Origin: Acidobacteriota bacterium | Lineage (GTDB): Bacteria > Acidobacteriota > Blastocatellia > Pyrinomonadales > Pyrinomonadaceae | Assembly: GCA_013698055.1 (NCBI GenBank) | Contig: JACCVS010000625.1 | Span: 1 to 7,699 of the forward strand | DNA length: 7,699 nucleotides | Reading direction: 5' to 3' | Shown here: positions 1 through 5,686 of the stretch, in pieces | Numbering within the stretch: position 1 is the first letter of the stretch | How the letters are laid out: the number at the start of each line of letters is the position of its first letter | Made by a program: the position numbers and the translations under genes | Notes under the pieces: model-generated | Seen by the model: the letters and a program-made list of their open reading frames with translations, nothing else | What the model was told of the DNA's origin: nothing | The model's database searches: none

Positions 1-697
1 GCTCATACACTCCATCTCTGTTCATTAACCTGATCAGGCCCTCCACCAGATCATCCACATAGCAGAAAGAGCGTGTTTGTTCACCTGACCCATAGACAGT
101 CAACTCTTCGCCTCTCAATGCCTGGACAATGAAATTCGACACTACGCGCCCATCATTTTCCAGCATTCTTGGCCCATAGGTATTGAAAATGCGCGCGATG
201 CGCGTGTCAACCCCATTCTGCCGGTGATAATCCATCATTAAAGTCTCTGCCAGCCGCTTGCCTTCGTCGTAACACGACCTGATTCCGATTGGATTAACAT
301 TCCCCCAGTAACCTTCAACCTGCGGATGAACCTCCGGGTCACCGTAAACCTCGGAGGTCGAGGCCTGAAGAATGCGCGCCCGAACACGCTTTGCCAGCCC
401 CAGCATATTAATCATCCCCATGACGCTGGTTTTGACCGTCTTGACCGGATTGTACTGGTAGTGAATAGGCGAGGCCGGACAGGCCAGATTATAGATTTGA
501 TCTACTTCAAGCAGGATCGGTTCAATCACATCGTGTCGAAGCAATTCGAAACTGCGATTATCAAACAGGTGCTGAACGTTCTGGCGACGACCCGTAAAAA
601 AATTGTCGAGGCAGATTACCTCGTGCCCTTCGCCAAGCAGTCGCTCACATAAATGAGAGCCGATGAAGCCAGCTCCCCCGGTGACAAGTATTCTCAT
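1..697 (-). CDS. uxs: UDP-glucuronate decarboxylase (UDP-xylose synthase), C-terminus cut by the window edge
   Basis: The enzyme converts UDP-glucuronate to UDP-xylose with bound NAD+, in the cytosol, supplying a pentose donor for polysaccharide synthesis. I translated the open frame from the edge: 232 residues are present, against about 310-320 in the family, so the last quarter or so lies outside. The Rossmann motif GGAGFIG is at residues 7-13 and the acidic end of the next strand at D31. The active-site block STSEVYG is at 113-119, with the family glutamate E116. The catalytic YxxxK is Y143/K147 within the diagnostic SCYDEGKR (141-148), followed by RIFNTYGPRM (169-178) and VYGSGEQTRSF (201-211). 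These blocks closely match eukaryotic and bacterial UXS as I recall them and separate it from the two other SDR genes in the window. The ATG at 697-695 is preceded by a good purine-rich site. The supplier of UDP-glucuronate, a UDP-glucose dehydrogenase, is not seen here. Family call is firm; in vivo use of the xylose is inferred. Confidence 0.93.
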   Translation of the reverse strand, partial: MRILVTGGAGFIGSHLCERLLGEGHEVICLDNFFTGRRQNVQHLFDNRSFELLRHDVIEPILLEVDQIYNLACPASPIHYQYNPVKTVKTSVMGMINMLGLAKRVRARILQASTSEVYGDPEVHPQVEGYWGNVNPIGIRSCYDEGKRLAETLMMDYHRQNGVDTRIARIFNTYGPRMLENDGRVVSNFIVQALRGEELTVYGSGEQTRSFCYVDDLVEGLIRLMNRDGVYE

Positions 698-702
698 TCT
701 AT

Positions 703-708
703 CCCCTC
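703..708 (-). promoter_or_regulatory. Ribosome binding site of the UDP-glucuronate decarboxylase gene
   Basis: Reading the minus strand, GAGGGG stands 5 bases before the ATG at 697. It supports that start, which also places the nucleotide-binding glycine motif at residues 7-13, as expected. Confidence 0.7.
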
Positions 709-825
709 ACTAATATCTACGCGCTACTTCACCAAGGGAAAAAGTAGCATGTTCCAGCTGTTAGTTATCGAAGCATCTTCGGGCACTTGTTGAATCTGTT
801 GAAAGATTCGGGCGACCCTGCATGT

Positions 826-1812
826 TTAGCTTTCTCGATAGCCATCCGGATGTGCCTCCTGCCACTTCCAGGCAGTACCGATAATCTCTTTGAGCGAAGG
901 ATAGCGCGGCTGCCAGCCCAGGATTTCACGCGCTCGCGTCGCATCGGCGACTAGGTGCGACGGATCACCCGCTCGACGCGCTTCGACTCTAACCTCGATC
1001 TTTCTGCCGGTGACTTCTCGGGCTGTTTCAATCACATCTAACACCGAATAACCCTGTCCATTGCCGAGATTAAAGGCCATTGACGCTCCACCCCTCTCTA
1101 GGTAGCCAAGCGCAGCAAGGTGAGCGCTCGCCAAATCGGTAACATGGATGTAGTCGCGCACGCAGGTTCCATCATGAGTCGGATAGTCTTTACCGAAAAC
1201 AGAAATGTTTGAGCGCTTGCCTTGCGCGACAAGCAAGACGAGCGGGATCAGGTGTGTTTCCGGCGCATGGTCTTCGCCACATGTCGGGGTCGCCCCGGCG
1301 GCATTAAAATAGCGAAGCGCGACGAAGCGTAAACCGTATGCCTGATCGTAATCCTTCATGATTCTTTCCATGAACAGCTTCGACGCGCCATACGGATTGG
1401 TCGGTTGTTGCGGGTGATTTTCGTCTAGCGGTGAGCGTTGCGGCTCGCCGTAGGTCGCACATGTCGAGGAGAAGACGATCTGCTTAACGTTTGAAGCGAC
1501 GAGCGCGTCGAGTAACCGTATGCCTTGAGCGACATTGTTCTCATAGTAGAGCGACGGCTTTTCGACTGACTCGCCGACGTAGGCGAATGCAGCAAAATGT
1601 ATGCAGGCTTTAATATCGTGTTCGAGGACAATATGCTTGACGAGTTCCGCGTCGCCAATGTGGCCTTCGTAAAAAGGAGTACCTTCAAATAATGCCTGCT
1701 TGTGTCCGTAAACGAGGTTGTCGAGCACAATAGCCTGCTTACCTTGCTCACGCAACATCTCGACCGTCACACTACCGATATACCCAGCACCCCCTGTTAC
1801 TAAAACCGCCAT
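826..1812 (-). CDS. galE: UDP-glucose 4-epimerase
   Basis: The enzyme interconverts UDP-glucose and UDP-galactose through a 4-keto intermediate with tightly bound NAD+, giving UDP-galactose for glycan assembly. The protein has 328 residues, normal for GalE (E. coli 338). Visible are GGAGYIG (7-13), D31 closing the second strand, HFAA (72-75), SSTCATYG (115-122) with T117 where E. coli has the catalytic serine, Y141/K145 in YGASK, RYFNAAGA (167-174), VRDYIHVTDL (218-227), FNLGNG (247-252) and RRAGDPSHLVAD (279-290). The C-terminus ends in the typical W-x-W/HPDGY pattern. L287 lies where E. coli GalE has Y299, a residue known to restrict the sugar pocket; a smaller side chain there could allow N-acetylated substrates, but this is inference. 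Start: ATG with AAGGA 8 bases upstream. It follows the SDR gene by 114 bp and precedes the decarboxylase gene by 128 bp. Confidence 0.95.
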   Translation of the reverse strand: MAVLVTGGAGYIGSVTVEMLREQGKQAIVLDNLVYGHKQALFEGTPFYEGHIGDAELVKHIVLEHDIKACIHFAAFAYVGESVEKPSLYYENNVAQGIRLLDALVASNVKQIVFSSTCATYGEPQRSPLDENHPQQPTNPYGASKLFMERIMKDYDQAYGLRFVALRYFNAAGATPTCGEDHAPETHLIPLVLLVAQGKRSNISVFGKDYPTHDGTCVRDYIHVTDLASAHLAALGYLERGGASMAFNLGNGQGYSVLDVIETAREVTGRKIEVRVEARRAGDPSHLVADATRAREILGWQPRYPSLKEIIGTAWKWQEAHPDGYRES

Positions 1813-1820
1813 TGAGATAT

Positions 1821-1825
1821 TCCTT
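1821..1825 (-). promoter_or_regulatory. Ribosome binding site of galE
   Basis: On the minus strand AAGGA lies 8 bases before the ATG at 1812, a standard Shine-Dalgarno spacing. Another ATG at 1828 is out of frame with galE and overlaps this site, so it is not the start. Confidence 0.7.
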
Positions 1826-1926
1826 CATGGATTCTAAATTTCGATGATCCCGAGGCACATTACGCCCGAATCACGGAGAAAGGTGTTTCCTCTATTTCCA
1901 TAATCGCTTTCTTCTGCCTTGAAAAG

Positions 1927-2913
1927 CTATTCAGGGTTTCTTGCGATAGGCGACTGCTCGGTGTAGAATCTAATCACACTCTGGAGAATGCCATCGAGCG
2001 TCATCTTGGGTTGAAACCCGACAAGCGCATTGATCTTGGAGATGTCTGGAACTCTTCGAGGCATATCCTCGAAACCCTCTTCATACGCCTCGTCATAGGG
2101 AACGAACGTAATCTCCGATTCCGAGCCGGTCAACTTCTTGACTCGGTTCGCCAACTCGAGAATCGTCACCTCTTCGCTCGAGCCAATATTGAAGACCTGC
2201 CCGACTGCATCCTCGTGATCCATCAACTTGATAAGCGCGCCTACGACATCGCCGACATATCCGAAACAGCGCGTCTGCTGACCGTCGCCGTAAACAGTGA
2301 TCTGTCTTCCTGCCAAAGCCTGCTTAACGAACGTCGGGATGACCATTCCATATTGCCCCGTCTGTCTAGGTCCCACTGTGTTGAAGAGACGGACGACAAC
2401 TGTCGGCATTTTCTTCTCTTTCCAGTAAGCCAAGGCCAGAAACTCGTCAATCGCTTTCGAGCAGGCGTAAGACCAGCGCCCCTTGGTCGTCGCGCCCATC
2501 ACCAGATTGCCATCCTCGCGGAAAGGGACTTCCGCGCTCAGGCCGTAAACTTCCGAAGTCGAAGCGACCAGCACCTTCTTCTTCTTCTTATTCGCCAGAG
2601 AGAGAACAACCTCAGTCCCGTGAACATTGGTTTCGATTGTTCTGACCGGACTCTCCACGATCAATTTGACGCCAACAGCCGCCGCTAGATGGAAGATCGC
2701 ATCACACTGGTCAACGAGTTCGGCTAAGGCCGGTTGGTTGCTGATAGAATCAATGGTGTAGTGAAAACGCGGATGTTTCTTCAAGTGGGCGATATTGTCG
2801 AAACTGCCGGTCGAGAGATCATCTATTATAAAGACCTCGTCGCCGCGTTCAAGATAAGCGTCCGAAAGATGCGACCCGATAAAGCCCGATCCGCCAGTGA
2901 TTAAGACTCGCAA
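1927..2913 (-). CDS. NAD-dependent epimerase/dehydratase, extended SDR, TTG start
   Basis: A nucleotide-sugar-modifying enzyme of the extended short-chain dehydrogenase family, 328 residues; the exact reaction is not settled. Visible are GGSGFIG (7-13), D31-D32 at the end of the second strand (favouring NAD), HLAAAVGV (75-82), STSEVYG (118-124) with E121, the catalytic pair Y149/K153 in SYACSK, RLFNTVGPRQTG (175-186), VYGDGQQTRCFGYV (207-220), FNIGSSEEVT (241-250) and a late block FEDMPRRVPD (281-290). The SEVYG glutamate and the TRCF block resemble UDP-glucuronate decarboxylases, but the SCYDEGKR block is replaced by GRWSYACSKAIDE, so it is a separate subfamily often annotated simply as epimerase/dehydratase. 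The start is TTG at 2913-2911: only one codon separates it from an in-frame stop upstream, and starting further in would remove the nucleotide-binding fold. Residues 109-113 are five lysines from a run of five AAG codons. It follows the glycosyltransferase gene by 44 bp. 4-epimerase, 4,6-dehydratase and decarboxylase activity all remain possible. Confidence 0.88.
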   Translation of the reverse strand: MRVLITGGSGFIGSHLSDAYLERGDEVFIIDDLSTGSFDNIAHLKKHPRFHYTIDSISNQPALAELVDQCDAIFHLAAAVGVKLIVESPVRTIETNVHGTEVVLSLANKKKKKVLVASTSEVYGLSAEVPFREDGNLVMGATTKGRWSYACSKAIDEFLALAYWKEKKMPTVVVRLFNTVGPRQTGQYGMVIPTFVKQALAGRQITVYGDGQQTRCFGYVGDVVGALIKLMDHEDAVGQVFNIGSSEEVTILELANRVKKLTGSESEITFVPYDEAYEEGFEDMPRRVPDISKINALVGFQPKMTLDGILQSVIRFYTEQSPIARNPE

Positions 2914-2924
2914 TTGTTAAATTA

Positions 2925-2928
2925 CCTT
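2925..2928 (-). promoter_or_regulatory. Possible ribosome binding site before the TTG start
   Basis: On the minus strand AAGG lies 11 bases before the TTG at 2913. The spacing is long and the site is weak. It is the only purine-rich candidate in the 44-bp gap that fits, and together with the rare TTG codon suggests modest translation of this gene relative to its neighbours. Confidence 0.4.
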
Positions 2929-2957
2929 TCTTGAATAGGACTGGAACACTGTTAGGC

Positions 2958-3036
2958 CTAAAGCCCGCTGTTCAAAGTCGAAGATTCGTTCTTGACCTGT
3001 GAATTATTCTTCTTCTTGCTTTGGACTTTAGACTCT
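2958..3036 (-). repeat. Repeat-like DNA encoding the C-terminal tail of the glycosyltransferase
   Basis: On the plus strand TTTGGACTTTAGACTCT (3020-3036) encodes, in the reverse frame, the tail start around ESKVQS (423-428). It is followed by three AAG lysine codons and a serine/asparagine-rich stretch to the TAG stop. The heptamers TTTGGAC and AGACTCT also occur in the 96-bp element before this gene (4375-4381 and 4369-4375). This suggests that a related repeat element inserted at the 3' end of the gene and was translated. The match is short, so common origin is an inference; the left limit is simply the stop codon. Confidence 0.45.
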
Positions 3037-4301
3037 GTGGCTTCTTCAGCCAGCCCGTGATAAAGATTTGTCATGTCCATGAGCAGACGCTCTTTGGAAT
3101 AGTTCTGTTCGATGTAATACCGCCCACGTTTCCCCATCGCCTGCCGCAAATCCTCGGCAGCGACGAGGTGCGCGAGGCCGTCGCAAAAAGCCTCCGCGTC
3201 TTCAGGGCGAACGCTGACCCCATGTTCGTATAGCTGGAACTTGCCGGCGTCTCCTTTGAGTTCAGAAGAGAACTTATTACCTGCCTTCTCGCCTAGGAGA
3301 TCGACCACACCGCCAACCGCAGTGGCGATAAAGGGGCGCGCATTCGCCATCGCTTCAATGAGCGTCAGGGGCGTGCCTTCGTTGAGCGAAGTCAGGGCTA
3401 CAATATCAAGTGCGGGGTAAAAGTTCTCAGGATCATGGCGCGTTCCCAGAAACTTTATCTCATCCTTCAGTCCAAGTTCGCTCGCCTGTGCCTCAAGGTT
3501 CTTTCGCAGATGCCCGTCGCCGATGACGATGAAACGCACCCAGCGTGTGTCTTTCGTCGCGCCAAAAGTCTCTTTGAACCGCGCCGCCATTTGAAGAAAG
3601 AGCGCGTGATTCTTCACTTCCGTCAACCGCCCGACGATTCCGACCAGCACATCGGACTCACTTGCCCCCAATTCATCACGCATCAAATGTCTGCGCTGTT
3701 GCCAGTTGGTAAAGATGCCAGTATCAATTCCGAGGGGGATAACTCTGAACTGGCTCTCTCGTCCCACCCCAAACTGGCCGTTAATTTCCCGAAATTGCTG
3801 CGGGCTGATAACAACTATCCTATCGGTCGCCAAGCGGGCTAAAGCTCTTTCAATCGTCAGAAAGATACGTGTCTTTAGAGAGCCGTAGTAACTATGAAAG
3901 ATGTGACCGTGATATGTATGAACAAAGCTGAAGCGGCGTGGCCGCCCGACGAGCGTAGATGGCGTCAGCCATCGATAAAGCAATCCAGCGATGCGTCCGA
4001 CCGTTCCGGCCTTTGCCGTATGGGTATGGATGATGTCGGGGCGCTCGCGCACAAACAGCCGATATAGTTTCCAGATCGTCAGCGCATCTTTCGGAGAAAT
4101 CTCGCGGCTCATGTGAGGAATGATCTCCGGCTCAACTCCGTGCTCGGTAGCGAAGTAGTCCATATCATCCTCGCCCGGCGGAACAACGCCAGCGATGAGG
4201 ACAGACTCGCATTGAGCATTCTGCAATCCGGCTGTAAGCCAGACCACATGGCGCGCCGGCCCGCCAACATTGAGCCGCGCGATGATACGAACAATCTTCA
4301 T
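2958..4301 (-). CDS. Glycosyltransferase, GT4-type (GT-B fold)
   Basis: A cytosolic or membrane-peripheral retaining glycosyltransferase that would move a sugar from a nucleotide donor onto a growing lipid-linked glycan; donor and acceptor cannot be read from the sequence. Of 447 residues, the N-terminal domain has the glycine loop NVGGPARHV (11-19), the strand-turn PDIIHTHTAKAGTVGRIAG (88-106) and HTYHGH (128-133). The C-terminal domain starts near IPLGID (188-193) and carries VGRLTEVKNH (223-232, phosphate-binding R225 and K230) and the EX7E motif E308...E316 in LNEGTPLTLIEAMA (306-319). No transmembrane segment or signal peptide is evident. Two oddities: the ATG follows a 96-bp inverted-repeat element with no purine-rich site at proper distance, and residues from about 422 onward are a lysine/serine/asparagine-rich tail not expected in GT4 enzymes, encoded by repeat-like DNA. 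The core ends naturally near YHGLAEE (414-420). Family is firm, specificity unknown. Confidence 0.92.
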   Translation of the reverse strand: MKIVRIIARLNVGGPARHVVWLTAGLQNAQCESVLIAGVVPPGEDDMDYFATEHGVEPEIIPHMSREISPKDALTIWKLYRLFVRERPDIIHTHTAKAGTVGRIAGLLYRWLTPSTLVGRPRRFSFVHTYHGHIFHSYYGSLKTRIFLTIERALARLATDRIVVISPQQFREINGQFGVGRESQFRVIPLGIDTGIFTNWQQRRHLMRDELGASESDVLVGIVGRLTEVKNHALFLQMAARFKETFGATKDTRWVRFIVIGDGHLRKNLEAQASELGLKDEIKFLGTRHDPENFYPALDIVALTSLNEGTPLTLIEAMANARPFIATAVGGVVDLLGEKAGNKFSSELKGDAGKFQLYEHGVSVRPEDAEAFCDGLAHLVAAEDLRQAMGKRGRYYIEQNYSKERLLMDMTNLYHGLAEEATESKVQSKKKNNSQVKNESSTLNSGL

Positions 4302-4397
4302 AAGTCTGGAGTCTCAGAGTCTGGAGTCTGGAGTCAAAGACGAAAAGCTCTGTTTAGCTTTTGACTCCAGACTCTTTGGACCCCAAACTCCAGACTT
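4302..4397. repeat. 96-bp intergenic element of nested inverted repeats
   Basis: The element fills all the space between the stop of the RmlC-like gene and the ATG of the glycosyltransferase. Outer arms AAGTCTGGAG (4302-4311) and CTCCAGACTT (4388-4397) pair perfectly over 10 bp. Inside, GAGTCTGGAGTC (4324-4335) pairs with GACTCCAGACTC (4363-4374) over 12 bp and encloses AAAAGCT (4343-4349) with AGCTTTT (4356-4362), a 7-bp stem with a 6-base loop. A small hairpin TTTGG (4375-4379) / CCAAA (4383-4387) sits between inner and outer right arms. The heptamer AGTCTGG occurs three times forward (4303, 4318, 4325) and twice inverted (4367, 4390). The order of arms allows one branched fold in which almost every right-hand base is paired. 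There is no long T-run, so it is not a typical intrinsic terminator. It could affect mRNA stability, or translation of the next gene; function is unknown. Confidence 0.8.
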
Positions 4398-4904
4398 CTA
4401 ATCGTCTAATCTAAAGATCGTGCCGGGGTCATCTTCATGCCTGATCTCATCAACCTCTTCGCTCCGGTTAGCGCCCATAAAGAGGCGGTTGGGAAAGTTG
4501 ATGACAACACCGACTCCGTGCCCGACATTGCGATAAGCGTGGACAACACCTTTAGGAACAAGGATAGATTTCGGATTGTCTGCGCCGACAAAGAGAGTCA
4601 TCATGTTACGGTAAGTCTCAGAGCCGGATCGGTTATCCCAGAGGCGCATCTTAAAATTTGACGACCCTATAAAACAGAAAAAATCGGTCTGCTCAACATG
4701 CTCGTGCGGCCCACGCTGGACGTGTGGCTCCGATTGAGAAATATAGGCCATCTGCGGATAAAACTCTTCCACCATCTCATCGTGACGAAACAACTCTGTG
4801 AGCCATCCACGCTCGTCAACGAATTTCCGCAGGTCGCGCACGACTACGCCTTCAATTGCGCCGCGCTTAAAAGTTTCAGCTTCCATGTCCCGCCTGGGCT
4901 GCAT
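4398..4904 (-). CDS. RmlC-like sugar epimerase / cupin (dTDP-4-dehydrorhamnose 3,5-epimerase family)
   Basis: A small beta-barrel protein of 168 residues related to RmlC, which epimerises C3 and C5 of dTDP-4-keto-6-deoxyglucose. Visible family landmarks are ERGWLTELFR (31-40), the R-G-x-H block RGPHEH (64-69, H67 at the catalytic histidine position), VPKGVVHAY (117-124) and HEDDPG (156-161), where D159 may be the partner aspartate. By eye two other active-site positions differ: the lysine after the histidine block appears to be D74, and the catalytic tyrosine appears to be N135 in VINFPNRLF. It may therefore epimerise only one carbon, act on another 4-keto sugar, or be non-catalytic. Canonical RmlC is a little longer (about 180-200). 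I chose ATG 4904 because AAGGTGGAG stands 7 bases upstream; the frame is open further up to an ATG at 5006, but that extension lies wholly inside the preceding gene and looks unlike protein. ATG 4886 is a weaker alternative. It overlaps the RmlA-like gene by 29 bp, suggesting coupled translation. Confidence 0.82.
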   Translation of the reverse strand: MQPRRDMEAETFKRGAIEGVVVRDLRKFVDERGWLTELFRHDEMVEEFYPQMAYISQSEPHVQRGPHEHVEQTDFFCFIGSSNFKMRLWDNRSGSETYRNMMTLFVGADNPKSILVPKGVVHAYRNVGHGVGVVINFPNRLFMGANRSEEVDEIRHEDDPGTIFRLDD

Positions 4905-5640
4905 CTTTATTCTCCACCTTGTTGGCACCGGTCTGGGCGACGAGATTTGACGCATGCAGCAGGCTCTCGAACGTGCCAGCGTCAGTCCACCATCCTTCCA
5001 ACTCATCCCATGTCATCTCATCGCGTTCGATATAGGCGTTGTTTACATCAGTGATCTCCAACTCGCCACGACCCGAAGGCTTGAGCGTGCGAATAATATT
5101 GAACACTTCGGCATCGTACATGTAGATGCCGATCACAGCATAATCAGATTTAGGGGCAGCGGGCTTCTCTTCAATGCGCAGGACACGACGGCCATCCAGC
5201 TCCGGCACACCGAATCGCTGCGGGTCTGAAACTTTCTTCAGGAGGATCTTCGCGCCGTCGCCCTGATGCCGGTGGGAGCGCACTGCCTTGCAGATATTTC
5301 CTTCGATAATGTTATCGCCAAGAACAACGCAGATCGGCTCGCCATCGGCAAAGTCTTCGACTAACGACAGGGCTGCGGCGATGCCGCCCTCGCCTTCCTG
5401 ATAAGTGTAATTGAGGTGCTTGAGACCGAACGCCTTGCCGTTCTTCAGAAGTTTGAGAAAGTCGCCGGCAGAATTGCCGCCTGTGACGATCATTATCTCC
5501 TTGATACTGGCGTTGACCAGCGTCTTGATTGGATAATAAACCATCGGCTGATCGTAGACCGGCAGCAGGTGCTTGTTCGTTACCGCTGTCAGTGGCATGA
5601 GCCGCGTTCCCAAGCCGCCAGCTAAGACGACACCTTTCAT
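4876..5640 (-). CDS. rfbA: Glucose-1-phosphate thymidylyltransferase-like nucleotidyltransferase (RmlA/RfbA family, short form)
   Basis: It would join a sugar-1-phosphate to a nucleoside triphosphate, typically dTTP plus glucose-1-phosphate giving dTDP-glucose, the first step to dTDP-rhamnose and other deoxysugars. The 254-residue protein shows the pyrophosphorylase signature GGLGTRLMPLT (8-18), K23 in NKHLLPVYDQPMVYYP (22-37), the substrate strand QEGEGGIAAAL (81-91), metal-binding D109 in LGDN (107-110), IEEKP (156-160), GIYMYD (171-176) and WTDAGTFESL (218-227) with the second metal ligand D220. RmlA proteins are usually about 290 residues; this one lacks most of the C-terminal helical region, as in the shorter branch of the family. 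The last residues (about 238-254) look unstructured. The ATG is backed by a strong GGAGG 7 bases upstream. It is 46 bp after the amidotransferase gene and overlaps the RmlC-like gene, so the pair probably works on one deoxysugar. Nucleotide preference (dTTP versus UTP) is not visible. Confidence 0.9.
   Translation of the reverse strand: MKGVVLAGGLGTRLMPLTAVTNKHLLPVYDQPMVYYPIKTLVNASIKEIMIVTGGNSAGDFLKLLKNGKAFGLKHLNYTYQEGEGGIAAALSLVEDFADGEPICVVLGDNIIEGNICKAVRSHRHQGDGAKILLKKVSDPQRFGVPELDGRRVLRIEEKPAAPKSDYAVIGIYMYDAEVFNIIRTLKPSGRGELEITDVNNAYIERDEMTWDELEGWWTDAGTFESLLHASNLVAQTGANKVENKDAAQAGHGS
4912..4920 (-). promoter_or_regulatory. Ribosome binding site that decides the start of the RmlC-like gene
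   Basis: On the minus strand AAGGTGGAG lies 7 bases before the ATG at 4904. It sits inside the 3' end of the RmlA-like coding region. The other candidate ATG codons at 5006 and 4886 have no site of comparable quality, so this one fixes the start. Confidence 0.75.
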
Positions 5641-5647
5641 TCAAAAT

Positions 5648-5652
5648 CCTCC
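5648..5652 (-). promoter_or_regulatory. Ribosome binding site of the RmlA-like gene
   Basis: On the minus strand GGAGG lies 7 bases before the ATG at 5640, the best-formed Shine-Dalgarno site in the window. It supports the start that puts the GGLGTRL signature at residues 8-14. Confidence 0.8.
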
Positions 5653-5686
5653 AGTGGCGGGTAAATATCTGATTACTGATATTCGA

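Noticed and set aside
326..652. Open frame of 108 codons on the plus strand
   Set aside because: It is antisense to the UDP-glucuronate decarboxylase gene, which is clearly the coding strand.
1813..1926. Possible short ORF or promoter in the 114-bp gap before galE
   Set aside because: The only ATG frame with an end inside the gap codes for about 13 residues without a ribosome binding site, and no convincing -35/-10 pair could be defended by eye.
2575..2589. Five tandem CTT triplets as a phase-variable microsatellite
   Set aside because: Length change would add or remove lysines in frame (residues 109-113) rather than switch the gene off, and five triplets are too few to argue for variation.
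2011..2688. Long open frame (225 codons) on the plus strand
   Set aside because: It is wholly antisense to the SDR gene, whose family motifs are unmistakable; the plus-strand translation shows no recognisable domain and is full of Arg and Leu as expected for a shadow frame.
4302..4397. Intrinsic transcription terminator
   Set aside because: The stems are strong but no run of T residues follows on the minus strand, and the downstream genes belong to the same cluster; at most four T residues follow the inner hairpin.
4905..5006. 34-residue N-terminal extension of the RmlC-like protein from an ATG at 5006
   Set aside because: It lies entirely within the RmlA-like coding region, has an Arg/Ser/Cys-rich sequence with no family similarity, and the strong ribosome binding site points to ATG 4904.
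5664..5683. Small inverted repeat AATATC/GATATT between asnB and the RmlA-like gene
   Set aside because: Only 6 AT-rich pairs with an 8-base loop, likely chance; no terminator-like T-run.
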